Assembly (NCBI GenBank): GCA_020435965.1
Contig: JAGQYS010000034.1
Span: forward strand, 1 to 41,293
Origin: Flavobacteriaceae bacterium
Lineage (GTDB): Bacteria; Bacteroidota; Bacteroidia; Flavobacteriales; Flavobacteriaceae
Reading direction: 5' to 3'
DNA: 41,293 bases
Under the pieces are notes generated by a model. That model saw nothing but the letters and a program-made list of their open reading frames with translations, did no database searches and had not been told where the DNA came from. Of the stretch, positions 1-8,787 are shown piece by piece. Within the stretch, counting starts at the first letter, position 1, and every line of letters begins with the position of its first letter. The position numbers and the translations under genes were made by a program.

Positions 1-62
1 AGACACGCTAGACTTAGGATCTAGTGCCGCGAGGTGTGGGAGTTCGAGTCTCCCCGCCTGTA
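1..62 (+). tRNA. tRNA-Leu (anticodon UAG), 5' end cut off by the window
   Basis: Visible are the anticodon stem CTAGA/TCTAG (8-12 with 20-24) around a 7-base loop whose centre at 15-17 is TAG, a long class II variable arm (25-37), the T arm GGGAG-TTCGAGT-CTCCC (38-54) and the 3' acceptor strand CGCCTGT plus discriminator A (55-62). A long variable arm with UAG anticodon means leucine. CCA is not encoded, as is usual in Bacteroidota. The D arm and 5' acceptor strand lie outside the window. Confidence 0.95.
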
Positions 63-69
63 CTTAATT

Positions 70-101
70 AAAAAAGCTAACCCTTTTGGGTTGGCTTTTT
101 T
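70..101 (+). terminator. Intrinsic terminator after tRNA-Leu
   Basis: Hairpin with arms AAAAAGCTAACCC and GGGTTGGCTTTTT (one T-G wobble) around a TTTT loop, ending in a run of six T. It lies 8 bases after the tRNA. Confidence 0.85.
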
Positions 102-175
102 AATTTCCAAAAATCTTTCTTATATTATTATTTGTTATAAATTACAATGTATAACGACTAACCTTAATTAATCTC

Positions 176-183
176 TAGATTTG
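176..183 (+). promoter_or_regulatory. Bacteroidota -7 element upstream of the GAF gene
   Basis: TAGATTTG matches the TAnnTTTG consensus. It predicts transcription start near 190, a dozen bases before the GTG at 203, which supports that start. No clear TTG -33 element is seen. Confidence 0.45.
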
Positions 184-202
184 TATAAACCCTTTAGATA
201 TC

Positions 203-2584
203 GTGAATGACATTAATGAAAATATAGAGTCTCCTTTTGAACTTAAAATAAGCTTTGACAAGTTGTTAAAACATTATGAAGCTCTAGCAGACAGTGAGGA
301 TGAGTTTATTGCAGCAAAGGCAAAGCGTGTTTTAAAGACAGCTAAATCTTTCCCAGAATTACGTGACGGTTTTAGCAATCCGAAAATCTTAAAAGAAAGA
401 GAAAAAGAAATAAGCGTTATTCTTCAAGATTCGTTTAGTCCTATATTAACAAAAAATGAGATAAAAACTGCAACTGTACCATTATATAATTTAATTTTCA
501 ACTCTTCTGAGCGCTTTAAAAATATCATAAAAGCAGCTGGTGATGATTTTGAATTAAAGATTAAAAACATGGCAGAAGATGATACCTATATTATGGCATG
601 TACTATTATTTTGGCTTTTTGCTATGGTTATAATTTGAATTTCAGGCGTCCATTTTATTACAAAATACCAGATGCAAATGGTATTATGCGTTATTATAAA
701 ATAATGTATAATGCAGATTTTACTGAAATAAAGCCAAAAAAGAATGCTCCAAAAATCACTCAAGAAGACTATGAAATGTTGCTTGATAATTTTGATAATC
801 TTGAGCTTTGGAAAGAAAAATTCCCACCATTTAGTTATACGTTAAGAGGATTTGTAATCTCAAATATGTTTGATGTTACAGATGATCAATCCATTTCCAA
901 TATAAAATCATCATTAATTGGAGTTGAAAAACGAAAAGATGAAACCTTCATACATAAGTTTCATGATGTTTTTCAATCGCTTCTTGGTATAAAGGATATT
1001 AAAGTAGGGTTTTCTATATATAATAAAGAATCAGATACATTTGAACGAGTTCATGGTATAGGTATGCATAGCTATCTGCTTAATGATATGGAAACTTCAA
1101 AGTGTGCAGATGCATTGTGTAATTGGTCCTATAACAAGCTGTTGCGTGAAAAAAAGTATTTTTCAGTGTCTGATGTTGATAGAATGTTCAAGAAATCTAA
1201 AGGGAAGGCACCACATATTAAAACCTTATACGAACAAGGTTTTAAAAGTGCCATATTTGCGCCAATTGCAAATGATTCTGGCTTAATGGGAATTTTAGAA
1301 ATAGTTTCAGAAAAACCAAAAGTTCTAAACAGTATAAGAGCCAATAAGCTGGAAGATGTCATGCCTTTTATTGTTTCAGCAGTTGAACGTTCAAAACATG
1401 ACGAAGAGAATTTAATTGAAGCCATAATACAGCAAGAATGCACCTCTATTCACCAAAGTGTATCATGGAAATTCAGAAGCGCTGCAAGACAATTTTTAAT
1501 TGATAAGCAACGATTCGGAGCTAATGCAACATTCAAAAAAATAAGCTTTGAGAAAGTCTATCCTTTATTTGGACAAATTGACGTTAAAGGATCTTCTGAC
1601 TCTAGAAATAATGCCACTCAAAAAGATTTGATATTGCAATTATTACTCTCTGAAAAGATTTTTGAAAAACTTCCAAAAGAGGAGCAATTGCTAATTTATG
1701 AGCAAATGAAATTTCAAATAAAATCATACTCTAAAGAAATTAAGGCAGGTTTTAAGGTTGATAGTGAACAGCAAATTTCAAGCTTTTTTAAGAGCGAAAT
1801 AGAACCACTATTTAGATTTCTTCAAAAGAAAAACAAATCTGTTAAAGATGATATTGATGACTACTTCAGTAAAATAGATGAAGACTTAGGAGTCATTTAT
1901 TATTACAGAAAAAACTATGATGAAACTATAGCTTTAATCAATAAAAAGATGTCCAGTCTTTTAGATGAAAAACAAGTTGAAGCACAACAAATGTATCCTC
2001 ATTTTTTTGAACGTTACAAAACGGATGGTGTGGAGCACAATATGTATATAGGCGAATCCATCACTAAAGAAGATAGCTTTAATATAGTTTACCTTTATAA
2101 CCTTCGATTATGGCAATTGCAAGTTATGTGCGAAATGGAAAGGGAATTTTATAACAACCAAAACGAGTATCCATTATCACTCGATGTTGCCTCAATGATT
2201 TTAGTGTTCAATCAGCCTTTATCGATTCGTTTTAGAATGGATGAAAAACGATTTGATGTAGATGGTACTTATAACGCAAGATACGAGGTTGTTAAAAAAA
2301 GAGTGGATAAAGCTTACATAAAAGGTACAGAAGAACGTGTAACACAATCTGGCAAAATGACCATAGTGTACTCTCAAAAAGAAGATGAAACAGAATACCT
2401 AAGATATGTGAACTTCTTACAATCAAAATCTATACTCGATGAAGATATCGAAATTTTAGAGTTGCAAGATCTACAAGGTGTTACAGGATTAAAAGCAATT
2501 AGAGTTAGTGTACTTTATCACAAAAAAGATGATGATAAAGCGTTTTACACGTACAACGATTTAATAAAAGAAATTAAAGCCTAA
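203..2584 (+). CDS. GAF-domain-containing protein, conserved in Flavobacteriia, function unknown
   Basis: 793-aa soluble-looking protein with no signal peptide or membrane segment. Residues about 245-395 look like a GAF sensor domain: alternating strands and helices ending in GILEIVSEKP, followed by a helix through the SAVERSKHDEEN stretch. The N-terminal 240 residues and the long charged helical C-terminal half match no family I can name. The start is GTG at 203; the next in-frame ATG is more than 100 codons in and would remove conserved-looking sequence. There is no kinase, HTH or cyclase output domain, so it may be a small-molecule-binding regulator or scaffold. It converges on the HD/PycTM-like gene, and the two overlap by 4 bases at their stops. 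GAF ligand and output are unknown. Confidence 0.8.
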   Translation: MNDINENIESPFELKISFDKLLKHYEALADSEDEFIAAKAKRVLKTAKSFPELRDGFSNPKILKEREKEISVILQDSFSPILTKNEIKTATVPLYNLIFNSSERFKNIIKAAGDDFELKIKNMAEDDTYIMACTIILAFCYGYNLNFRRPFYYKIPDANGIMRYYKIMYNADFTEIKPKKNAPKITQEDYEMLLDNFDNLELWKEKFPPFSYTLRGFVISNMFDVTDDQSISNIKSSLIGVEKRKDETFIHKFHDVFQSLLGIKDIKVGFSIYNKESDTFERVHGIGMHSYLLNDMETSKCADALCNWSYNKLLREKKYFSVSDVDRMFKKSKGKAPHIKTLYEQGFKSAIFAPIANDSGLMGILEIVSEKPKVLNSIRANKLEDVMPFIVSAVERSKHDEENLIEAIIQQECTSIHQSVSWKFRSAARQFLIDKQRFGANATFKKISFEKVYPLFGQIDVKGSSDSRNNATQKDLILQLLLSEKIFEKLPKEEQLLIYEQMKFQIKSYSKEIKAGFKVDSEQQISSFFKSEIEPLFRFLQKKNKSVKDDIDDYFSKIDEDLGVIYYYRKNYDETIALINKKMSSLLDEKQVEAQQMYPHFFERYKTDGVEHNMYIGESITKEDSFNIVYLYNLRLWQLQVMCEMEREFYNNQNEYPLSLDVASMILVFNQPLSIRFRMDEKRFDVDGTYNARYEVVKKRVDKAYIKGTEERVTQSGKMTIVYSQKEDETEYLRYVNFLQSKSILDEDIEILELQDLQGVTGLKAIRVSVLYHKKDDDKAFYTYNDLIKEIKA

Positions 2585-3879
2585 AACAACAGGGCTTTGT
2601 AAATATCAGAACCATTCAATTGCTGCTCACTAGCTGAGTTTATCAAATAACTTGTTTCTTTTTTTTCTGGAATGATATCCTGAATATCAACTTTAGCTTC
2701 TGGGCTGGTCTTTACAGCAACTGCAAAAGCAATAACAGAAATGATGATTCCTATCATGAAAATAGTGTAAGTGATTCTTAAAATTCTGTATTTGCGCTCC
2801 AACACTTTACCAAGAAAATAGAGATCCTTTGTTAGCGAATTATACACATAATCTTTATCTTTTAATAGCTCGCTAATAGCCCATTCAAATTCTTCTAATT
2901 TCATTTTATGAAAATTCCCAAAAAAAGTAAGGTTCACATTTTTGTTAATGACGTCTTCCTTGGTAAATTCTCCACTGGTAACATTTGGTCTCGTTGCAAT
3001 AATTGATAAAATCATTGAAATAACACTTGATAATGTGAAAATAGCTGTTGGATACACCAAATATGGATTAGTATCTAACTTTGAAATGAGGTTTGCCAAA
3101 ACCAACGAGATAATAATAGCATTTACAGAAAGCAAGATATTTGCTTTGGTATCAGCTATATCACTCAACTTTATATGGTTTCTCAATGCGGTTCTATAAA
3201 ACGTCTGTATACCACGTTCTGGGCTTTCATCTTTATATTGCGCTTTGTATTTGGCTTTTAGTTCTTCGGTTTTTAGTTTTAGTTCCTGCTTCTTTTTGGT
3301 TTTTATGAGTTTTGATAGGTTTTTTTCTTTTCTAGGCTGCCAGTTTTTTAACGCAAAATCTGTATAGAATTCGTGCTTTTTTGAAAGCACCTTAATATTT
3401 TCGTCGAGCCATTCTCTTGGTGAATAGTTTTTAATGCCTTGTATCTCCAACTCTTTCCTTAAAAATTCACTAGCTTCATTAAAGTATTTTTTTCCGAAGT
3501 GAGAAGAGTCGGCATCTCTTATTATTTTCCCTAAATCAGAATTTGGTGAATCTTTGAATTTTGTAGCCATAATGCATTTGCTTACAGCCTCTATTGTTTT
3601 GTTGTCAACATCGTTATCATTCAAAAAAGCAGTGGCTATTTTTACACTTTCTTCTTCATGCCCATCTCTTGTTTTTGTATAACCAGTATCATGAAATAAC
3701 ACTGCAAGCTCTAAAACTTCAGCATCAGACTTACTAACCTTTGAGTTGTCAATAATTTCCCTTAAGCTTCGCAGTACACGTTCTGTATGAGTGAAATTAT
3801 GATATAGAAAAGTCTGATCAAGGTTTTCTTTAAAAAGATCAAAGACAAATTTCTCAGCTTTTTCAATTAATTTTGACAT
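2581..3879 (-). CDS. HD-domain protein fused to a Pycsar-effector-like (PycTM/DUF5706) membrane domain
   Basis: 432 aa in two halves. Residues 20-175 are an HD phosphohydrolase domain: H31, the H63-D64 doublet in LFHDTGY, H74 in GHEEES and D122/D124 in RDADSSHFG form the usual metal site. A basic coiled linker (about 185-215) follows. Residues 220-390 resemble the Pycsar effector membrane domain, with the conserved LSDIADTKANILLSVNAI block (238-255) leading into membrane segments at about 247-266, 276-295 and 368-388. In the family, PycTM proteins respond to cCMP or cUMP and disrupt membranes during phage infection. HD-fused versions are common in Bacteroidota chromosomes and their role is not settled. 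No nucleotide cyclase gene lies nearby, so a defence role is only inference; the HD half could hydrolyse a nucleotide signal. Confidence 0.8.
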   Translation of the reverse strand: MSKLIEKAEKFVFDLFKENLDQTFLYHNFTHTERVLRSLREIIDNSKVSKSDAEVLELAVLFHDTGYTKTRDGHEEESVKIATAFLNDNDVDNKTIEAVSKCIMATKFKDSPNSDLGKIIRDADSSHFGKKYFNEASEFLRKELEIQGIKNYSPREWLDENIKVLSKKHEFYTDFALKNWQPRKEKNLSKLIKTKKKQELKLKTEELKAKYKAQYKDESPERGIQTFYRTALRNHIKLSDIADTKANILLSVNAIIISLVLANLISKLDTNPYLVYPTAIFTLSSVISMILSIIATRPNVTSGEFTKEDVINKNVNLTFFGNFHKMKLEEFEWAISELLKDKDYVYNSLTKDLYFLGKVLERKYRILRITYTIFMIGIIISVIAFAVAVKTSPEAKVDIQDIIPEKKETSYLINSASEQQLNGSDIYKALLF

Positions 3880-3920
3880 ATAATAATATTGAGATTGTAG
3901 AATTACAAAATACTAAAAAA

Positions 3921-3938
3921 ATATCGAAATATATCGAA
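3921..3938. repeat. Direct repeat ATATCGAA x2, 10-bp period
   Basis: ATATCGAA occurs at 3921-3928 and again at 3931-3938, one helical turn apart, in the divergent spacer between the HD/PycTM-like gene and msrB. This geometry suits a protein-binding site, but no binding protein is known. The rest of the 160-bp spacer shows no clear promoter. Confidence 0.35.
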
Positions 3939-4040
3939 TATGTTAAATAGTCATAATTGTAATGGAATATAGAATATAACGACTATTTTATACCATAATA
4001 TGGAGCATCAAAATTATTAACTATTAAAGGAAGGGATGAT

Positions 4041-4499
4041 ATGCTTACTTGGAAAGATGTTATTGCCTATGCAGTAAATGGAAACCCAAAACCAGACAAA
4101 CGAGTTGAAAAAACCGAAGCAGAATGGAAACAACTTCTATCTTCAGAACAATTTAGGATAACACGTAAAAAGGGAACCGAAGCACCAGGTACAGGAGCCT
4201 TGTGTAGTGTTTATGATGAAGGTCAATACAACTGTGCTTGCTGTAATGCACCTTTGTTTGACTCAACCATAAAGTTTGAATCAAAATCAGGATGGCCGAG
4301 TTTTACACAACCCATTAAAGAAAATGCCATTAAGTATGAAAAAGATTCAAGTTTTGGCATGGTAAGAGTTGAGGTAATGTGTAATACGTGTGATGCACAT
4401 TTAGGGCATGTTTTTCCAGATGGACCCGAACCAAGCGGATTGCGTTATTGCATAAATTCAGAATCTATGGTTATGGACAAAGTAGAGGAGTCTAAATAA
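4041..4499 (+). CDS. msrB: Peptide-methionine (R)-S-oxide reductase MsrB
   Basis: 152 aa, normal for MsrB; cytoplasmic (no signal peptide). It reduces methionine-R-sulfoxide in proteins. Zinc is bound by C65/C68 and C114/C117. The block AHLGHVFPDGP (119-129) precedes the catalytic C137 in RYCINSESM. At the position of the usual resolving cysteine (GCGWPSF in E. coli) this protein has SKSGWPSF, so another cysteine, possibly C55 in GALCSVYD, may resolve the sulfenic acid; that is inference. GGAAGGG-like purines (4029-4035) precede the ATG. The stop overlaps the msrA start by one base (TAATG), so both are translated from one message and cover both sulfoxide stereoisomers. Confidence 0.95.
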   Translation: MLTWKDVIAYAVNGNPKPDKRVEKTEAEWKQLLSSEQFRITRKKGTEAPGTGALCSVYDEGQYNCACCNAPLFDSTIKFESKSGWPSFTQPIKENAIKYEKDSSFGMVRVEVMCNTCDAHLGHVFPDGPEPSGLRYCINSESMVMDKVEESK

Positions 4500-5047
4500 T
4501 GGAAAATAAAAGAATAGAACTTATGACTGTTGGAGGAGGCTGTTTTTGGTGCACTGAAGCAGTATTTCAAGCTGTAAAAGGGGTTGAAAAGGTGGTTTCT
4601 GGTTATTCGGGTGGGAATGCACCTGGTAAACCAACTTACAGAGAAATATGCTCTGGTTTAACAGGCCATGCAGAAGTGGTTCAGGTCACTTTTGATGCCA
4701 ATGTTATGTCATATAAAGATTTGCTCACCATTTTTATGACCACTCACGACCCAACAACACTCAATCGTCAAGGTGCTGATGTAGGTACACAATATCGTTC
4801 TGTGATTTATTACCATAATGATCATCAAAAAGAAATAGCACAACAGGTTATTGGCAATCTTTCAGAATATTTTGACAAACCAATAGTAACGGAAATTAGT
4901 CCGCTGGATATATTTTACGAAGCTGAAGAATATCACCAAGACTACTATGCAAATAATCAATCGCAAGGCTATTGTAGTTTTGTCATAACACCAAAACTGG
5001 CTAAATTACGACGAATGCACGCAGAAAAACTCAAGGATAATTCATAA
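4499..5047 (+). CDS. msrA: Peptide-methionine (S)-S-oxide reductase MsrA
   Basis: 182 aa, full length. Reduces methionine-S-sulfoxide. The catalytic cysteine is C15 in the diagnostic GGGCFWCTEAVF motif; YSGG (36-39) and EAEEYHQDYY (141-150) line the substrate pocket. C159 near the C-terminus (SQGYCSFV) is the probable resolving cysteine. The start is fixed by the one-base overlap with msrB. A perfect 9-bp inverted repeat (5033-5041 with 5050-5058) straddles the stop codon but has no T-tract, so it is not an intrinsic terminator. Confidence 0.96.
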   Translation: MENKRIELMTVGGGCFWCTEAVFQAVKGVEKVVSGYSGGNAPGKPTYREICSGLTGHAEVVQVTFDANVMSYKDLLTIFMTTHDPTTLNRQGADVGTQYRSVIYYHNDHQKEIAQQVIGNLSEYFDKPIVTEISPLDIFYEAEEYHQDYYANNQSQGYCSFVITPKLAKLRRMHAEKLKDNS

Positions 5048-5079
5048 ACATTATCCTTATTAAAAGGAAAAATAGCTAA

Positions 5080-8000
5080 ATGACATTTCTAATAAGAACA
5101 CTCACACTCATTATAATCATAGTATTTTTTAATGCTTGTGCGACTTATGAAGCTCAGTATGCTAATGATGAGGTAAAACAAAATCAATTTCCAAATAAAG
5201 AAATAGATAAAACTTTTTATTTAGTTGGTGATGCAGGATTATCTCCTCAAAATGGACTTTCAGATGGTTTAAAAGCATTTCAAGATTATATTTCAGATAA
5301 AAAAACTAAAGGAGACTATACCATTTTTCTTGGAGATAATATTTATCCAGCAGGATTGCCAGATAAAGATGAGAAAGGAAGAGAAAGTGCTGAAAATGGT
5401 TTGAATGCCCAAATAAAATCGGTTAAAGAGTTTAAAGGGAAAACGATATTTATTCCTGGAAATCACGATTGGTACTCAAACGGAATAAAAGGCTTAAAGC
5501 GTGAAGAAAAATATATTGAAGATGCGTTAGGGAAAAACACTTTTTTACCAGAAAATGGTTGTCCACTTGAAAGTATAGATGTAAGCGAAACAATTCAGCT
5601 TATAATAATTGATACACAATGGTATTTAGAAAACTGGAATCACAATCCAACAATAAACGATGATTGCGAAATAAAAACAAGAGAACGCTTATTTGAAGAA
5701 ATAGAAGGCGAACTTAAAAAAGCGCAAAATAAAACAGTAGTATTTGCAATGCATCATCCAATGTTCACTAATGGAGTTCATGGTGGTTATTTTGCTGCCG
5801 AAAAGCATTTGTTCCCAACACAGAGTAAAATTCCTGTGCCAATTTTTGCGTCATTGCTCACTCAAGTAAGAACACAAGGAGGTGTTTCTATCCAAGATCG
5901 TTATAACGAGCGTTACCACAAGTTAATGAGCAGACTAGAAACCATGACTTTAGATGCAGACAATGTTGTATTTGTTTCTGGTCATGAACACACATTACAA
6001 TACATAGAAAATGAATCGATAAAACAAATAGTTTCTGGTTCAGGTTCAAAAGAATCTGCTGTTTCGTTAGGTGAAAATGGACAATTCTCTTATGGCAAAC
6101 AAGGATTTGCCGAATTGACAATTTTTAAAGATGGCAGCAGTTGGGTTAAAATTCATGGTATCGAAAATGGAAAAGCAAAAGTGTTATTTCAAAAAGAAAT
6201 TTTTAAACCAAGAACCATTTTTGATGCTTCAAAATTCCCTAAAAGCTTTCCGCAAGAAATCGAAGCGTCTATTTACACAAAAGAAGAAACAGACAAAACA
6301 GGTTTTTTCGAGTCGGTTTGGGGAGATCATTACAGAGATGTTTATAGTACAAAAATTAAAGCTAAAGTAACAACTTTAGATACACTTTATGGTGGATTGG
6401 AAGTTGTTAGAAAAGGTGGAGGACATCAAACACGCTCGTTGCGTTTAAAAACTAAAGATGGTAGGGAGTTAAATATGAGAGCACTCAAAAAAAGTGCGAC
6501 ACAATATCTTCAAACAGTTCTTTTTAAAGATACTTATATACAGGATGAATTTGAAAAAACTGCAATTGAAAGTCTTATTTTAGATTTTTATACAGCAGCG
6601 CATCCTTATGCTTTTTCAGTAGTTCCAGACTTGTCAAATGCAGCAGAGATTTATCATACAAACCCAAAATTATTTTTTATTCCAAAACATGAAAGTTTAG
6701 GAGAGTATAATGAAGAATATGGTGATGAATTATATATGATTGAAGAACGACCAGAAGATAATTATACAGATGAGCGCAACTTTGGTTATGCAGATGATAT
6801 TGAAAGTACACACGATATTATTGAAAAAGTCCGTGAAGATGAAAAGTATAAAATTGATGAAAATGCCTTTGTAAGAGCGCGACTTTTTGATATGCTTATT
6901 GGCGATTGGGACAGACATCAAGACCAATGGCGTTGGGCACAATTTAATATGGAAAATGGCGACAAATACTATAGGCCAATTCCTAGAGATAGAGATCAGG
7001 TGTTTTCAAATTTCGATGGCGCTTTGTTAGATGTAATGAAAATTATTTCGGGTTCTACAAAACAACTCCAGGTATATGACGAAGAACTAAAAGATATTGA
7101 GTGGATGAATAGCGCAGGAATTAAACTCGACAGAGTCTTAATTCAAAAAGCAGATAAAGAAAAATGGATAGAGCAAGCCAAGTTTTTGCAAGAACATATT
7201 ACAGATGAAGTGATTGATTTGGCATTTTCTAAAGTACCTGAAGAGGTTCAAGATGAAACATTAGAAGACATCAAAAAGAAACTTAAAGGAAGAAGAGGTA
7301 ATCTGCAAGACATTGCCACACGCTATTATAATTATTTAAATGAATTAGTAATCCTTACAGGTACTGATAAAGATGATTATATTGAAGTGACACGAGTAGG
7401 AGACAAAGAAACACATATTAAAATTTCTAGAATTATTGGAGGCGAAAAAGGAGAAGTTTTAGTTGATAAAACATTTAATAGAGATATCACGAAAGAGATT
7501 TGGATTTACGGTCTTGACGATAAAGATGTTTTTGAAGTGAGCGGAAAAGCAAATAATTTAATATTTACAAGACTTATTGGAGGTCAAGAGAATGACACAT
7601 ATATTATTAAAAACGGAAGACGAATAAAAGTCTATGACCATAAATCTAAAAAGAACACAATTCAAGAAAATAAAGGAGGCCAAATTAAATTTACCGATGT
7701 ATACAATTTAAACCTTTTCGATTTCAATAAAAACATTGTAAAAACATCAACTATTACACCAAGTATGGGATATAATCCAGACGATGGTTTTCAATTAGGT
7801 GTGTCGTTTATGAAAACAGTTAAAGGCTTTCAACGCAATCCATTTTCGCAGCAACATCGTTTTAAAGGCGGTTATTTTTTTGCGACTAATGGGTTTGCAC
7901 TTAATTATGATGGTGAATTTGCTAATATTTTTCAGGATTGGAATTTACATGTTGCTGGTACATTTACTTCAGAAAATTTTACGAATAACTTTTTTGGCTA

Positions 8001-8787
8001 TGGTAACGAAACTGTAAATAATGATGAGGAGTTAGATTTAGATTATAATAGGGTTAAAACAGGAATTTACGCTGCAAAAATCGGAATCATAAAAAAAGGA
8101 AGTTTTGGTAGCGATTATGGATTTAGAACCATTTTTGAAGGCATTGAAATAGAAGAAACTCCTGATCGTTTTATCTCTGAATTTGCTCCTGAAATTAATA
8201 CAGAATTTTATAAAAGACGCTTTTTTGGAGGTTTAGAAGCTCAATATAATTATAAAAGTTTTGACAATGCCATAAACCCAACAAGAGGTATGACTTTTAT
8301 GCTAAACGCTGGAGGGAAAACAGAATTTAAAGACACAAAAAACACGTATGGCTTTATAAACTCTGACCTTGGTTTTTACAACGCATTGACTAAAGACAGA
8401 AACCTAGTATTAAAAACTGACTTGAGAACTCAAATACGAATTGGTGACGAACTTGTGTTTTATCAAGCATCAAATATTGGAGGAAATAATGGGTTAAGAG
8501 GTTATAGAACCGAACGATTTACAGGTAAAAACTCATTGGTAGGAAGTGCAGATGTTAGGTATAGCTTCCCTTCATTCAAAACCAATATTTTGCCATTGCA
8601 AATTGGGATTTTTGGTGGAGCAGATATTGGTAGGGTATGGTTAAAAAATGAAGACTCTGAAAAATGGCACAACGATTATGGTGGCGGATTTTGGGTTACT
8701 GCAGCCGAAAGTTTATCAGGAACTTTCAACTTCTTTAATAGCACTGAAGGGTTCAGATTTTCATTTGGATTTGGATTGAATTTTTAA
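5080..8787 (+). CDS. Outer-membrane metallophosphoesterase with kinase-like region and Omp85-type barrel
   Basis: 1235 aa. An N-terminal signal ends in a lipobox-like FFNAC with C20. Residues 45-370 are a calcineurin-like phosphoesterase: GD (50-51), GDNIYP (85-90), GNHDW (127-131), HH (225-226) and GHEH (301-304) give the two-metal site. Residues 430-660 contain a glycine-rich hairpin (445-460), K470/K471 in NMRALKK, then LFDMLIGDWDRH (602-613) and PIPRDRDQVF (633-642), a pattern resembling HipA/Fam20-like kinases. Residues about 880-1235 form a beta-barrel with the Omp85 loop-6 signature GLRGYR (1138-1143) and a terminal aromatic residue. The gene follows msrA by 32 bases and converges on the next gene with a 4-base stop overlap. 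Substrate is unknown; phosphoester removal at the cell surface or periplasm is likely. The kinase-like reading is my inference. Confidence 0.8.
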   Translation: MTFLIRTLTLIIIIVFFNACATYEAQYANDEVKQNQFPNKEIDKTFYLVGDAGLSPQNGLSDGLKAFQDYISDKKTKGDYTIFLGDNIYPAGLPDKDEKGRESAENGLNAQIKSVKEFKGKTIFIPGNHDWYSNGIKGLKREEKYIEDALGKNTFLPENGCPLESIDVSETIQLIIIDTQWYLENWNHNPTINDDCEIKTRERLFEEIEGELKKAQNKTVVFAMHHPMFTNGVHGGYFAAEKHLFPTQSKIPVPIFASLLTQVRTQGGVSIQDRYNERYHKLMSRLETMTLDADNVVFVSGHEHTLQYIENESIKQIVSGSGSKESAVSLGENGQFSYGKQGFAELTIFKDGSSWVKIHGIENGKAKVLFQKEIFKPRTIFDASKFPKSFPQEIEASIYTKEETDKTGFFESVWGDHYRDVYSTKIKAKVTTLDTLYGGLEVVRKGGGHQTRSLRLKTKDGRELNMRALKKSATQYLQTVLFKDTYIQDEFEKTAIESLILDFYTAAHPYAFSVVPDLSNAAEIYHTNPKLFFIPKHESLGEYNEEYGDELYMIEERPEDNYTDERNFGYADDIESTHDIIEKVREDEKYKIDENAFVRARLFDMLIGDWDRHQDQWRWAQFNMENGDKYYRPIPRDRDQVFSNFDGALLDVMKIISGSTKQLQVYDEELKDIEWMNSAGIKLDRVLIQKADKEKWIEQAKFLQEHITDEVIDLAFSKVPEEVQDETLEDIKKKLKGRRGNLQDIATRYYNYLNELVILTGTDKDDYIEVTRVGDKETHIKISRIIGGEKGEVLVDKTFNRDITKEIWIYGLDDKDVFEVSGKANNLIFTRLIGGQENDTYIIKNGRRIKVYDHKSKKNTIQENKGGQIKFTDVYNLNLFDFNKNIVKTSTITPSMGYNPDDGFQLGVSFMKTVKGFQRNPFSQQHRFKGGYFFATNGFALNYDGEFANIFQDWNLHVAGTFTSENFTNNFFGYGNETVNNDEELDLDYNRVKTGIYAAKIGIIKKGSFGSDYGFRTIFEGIEIEETPDRFISEFAPEINTEFYKRRFFGGLEAQYNYKSFDNAINPTRGMTFMLNAGGKTEFKDTKNTYGFINSDLGFYNALTKDRNLVLKTDLRTQIRIGDELVFYQASNIGGNNGLRGYRTERFTGKNSLVGSADVRYSFPSFKTNILPLQIGIFGGADIGRVWLKNEDSEKWHNDYGGGFWVTAAESLSGTFNFFNSTEGFRFSFGFGLNF

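Noticed and set aside
1-62. tRNA-Leu as an integration site for an island to its right
   Set aside because: No integrase gene and no second copy of the tRNA 3' end were seen in the window.
2581-4040. A complete Pycsar defence system
   Set aside because: No PycC-type nucleotide cyclase is present next to the HD/PycTM-like gene.
5033-5058. Perfect 9-bp inverted repeat at the msrA stop as a terminator
   Set aside because: No T-tract follows and the next gene begins 22 bases later; kept only as a remark under msrA.
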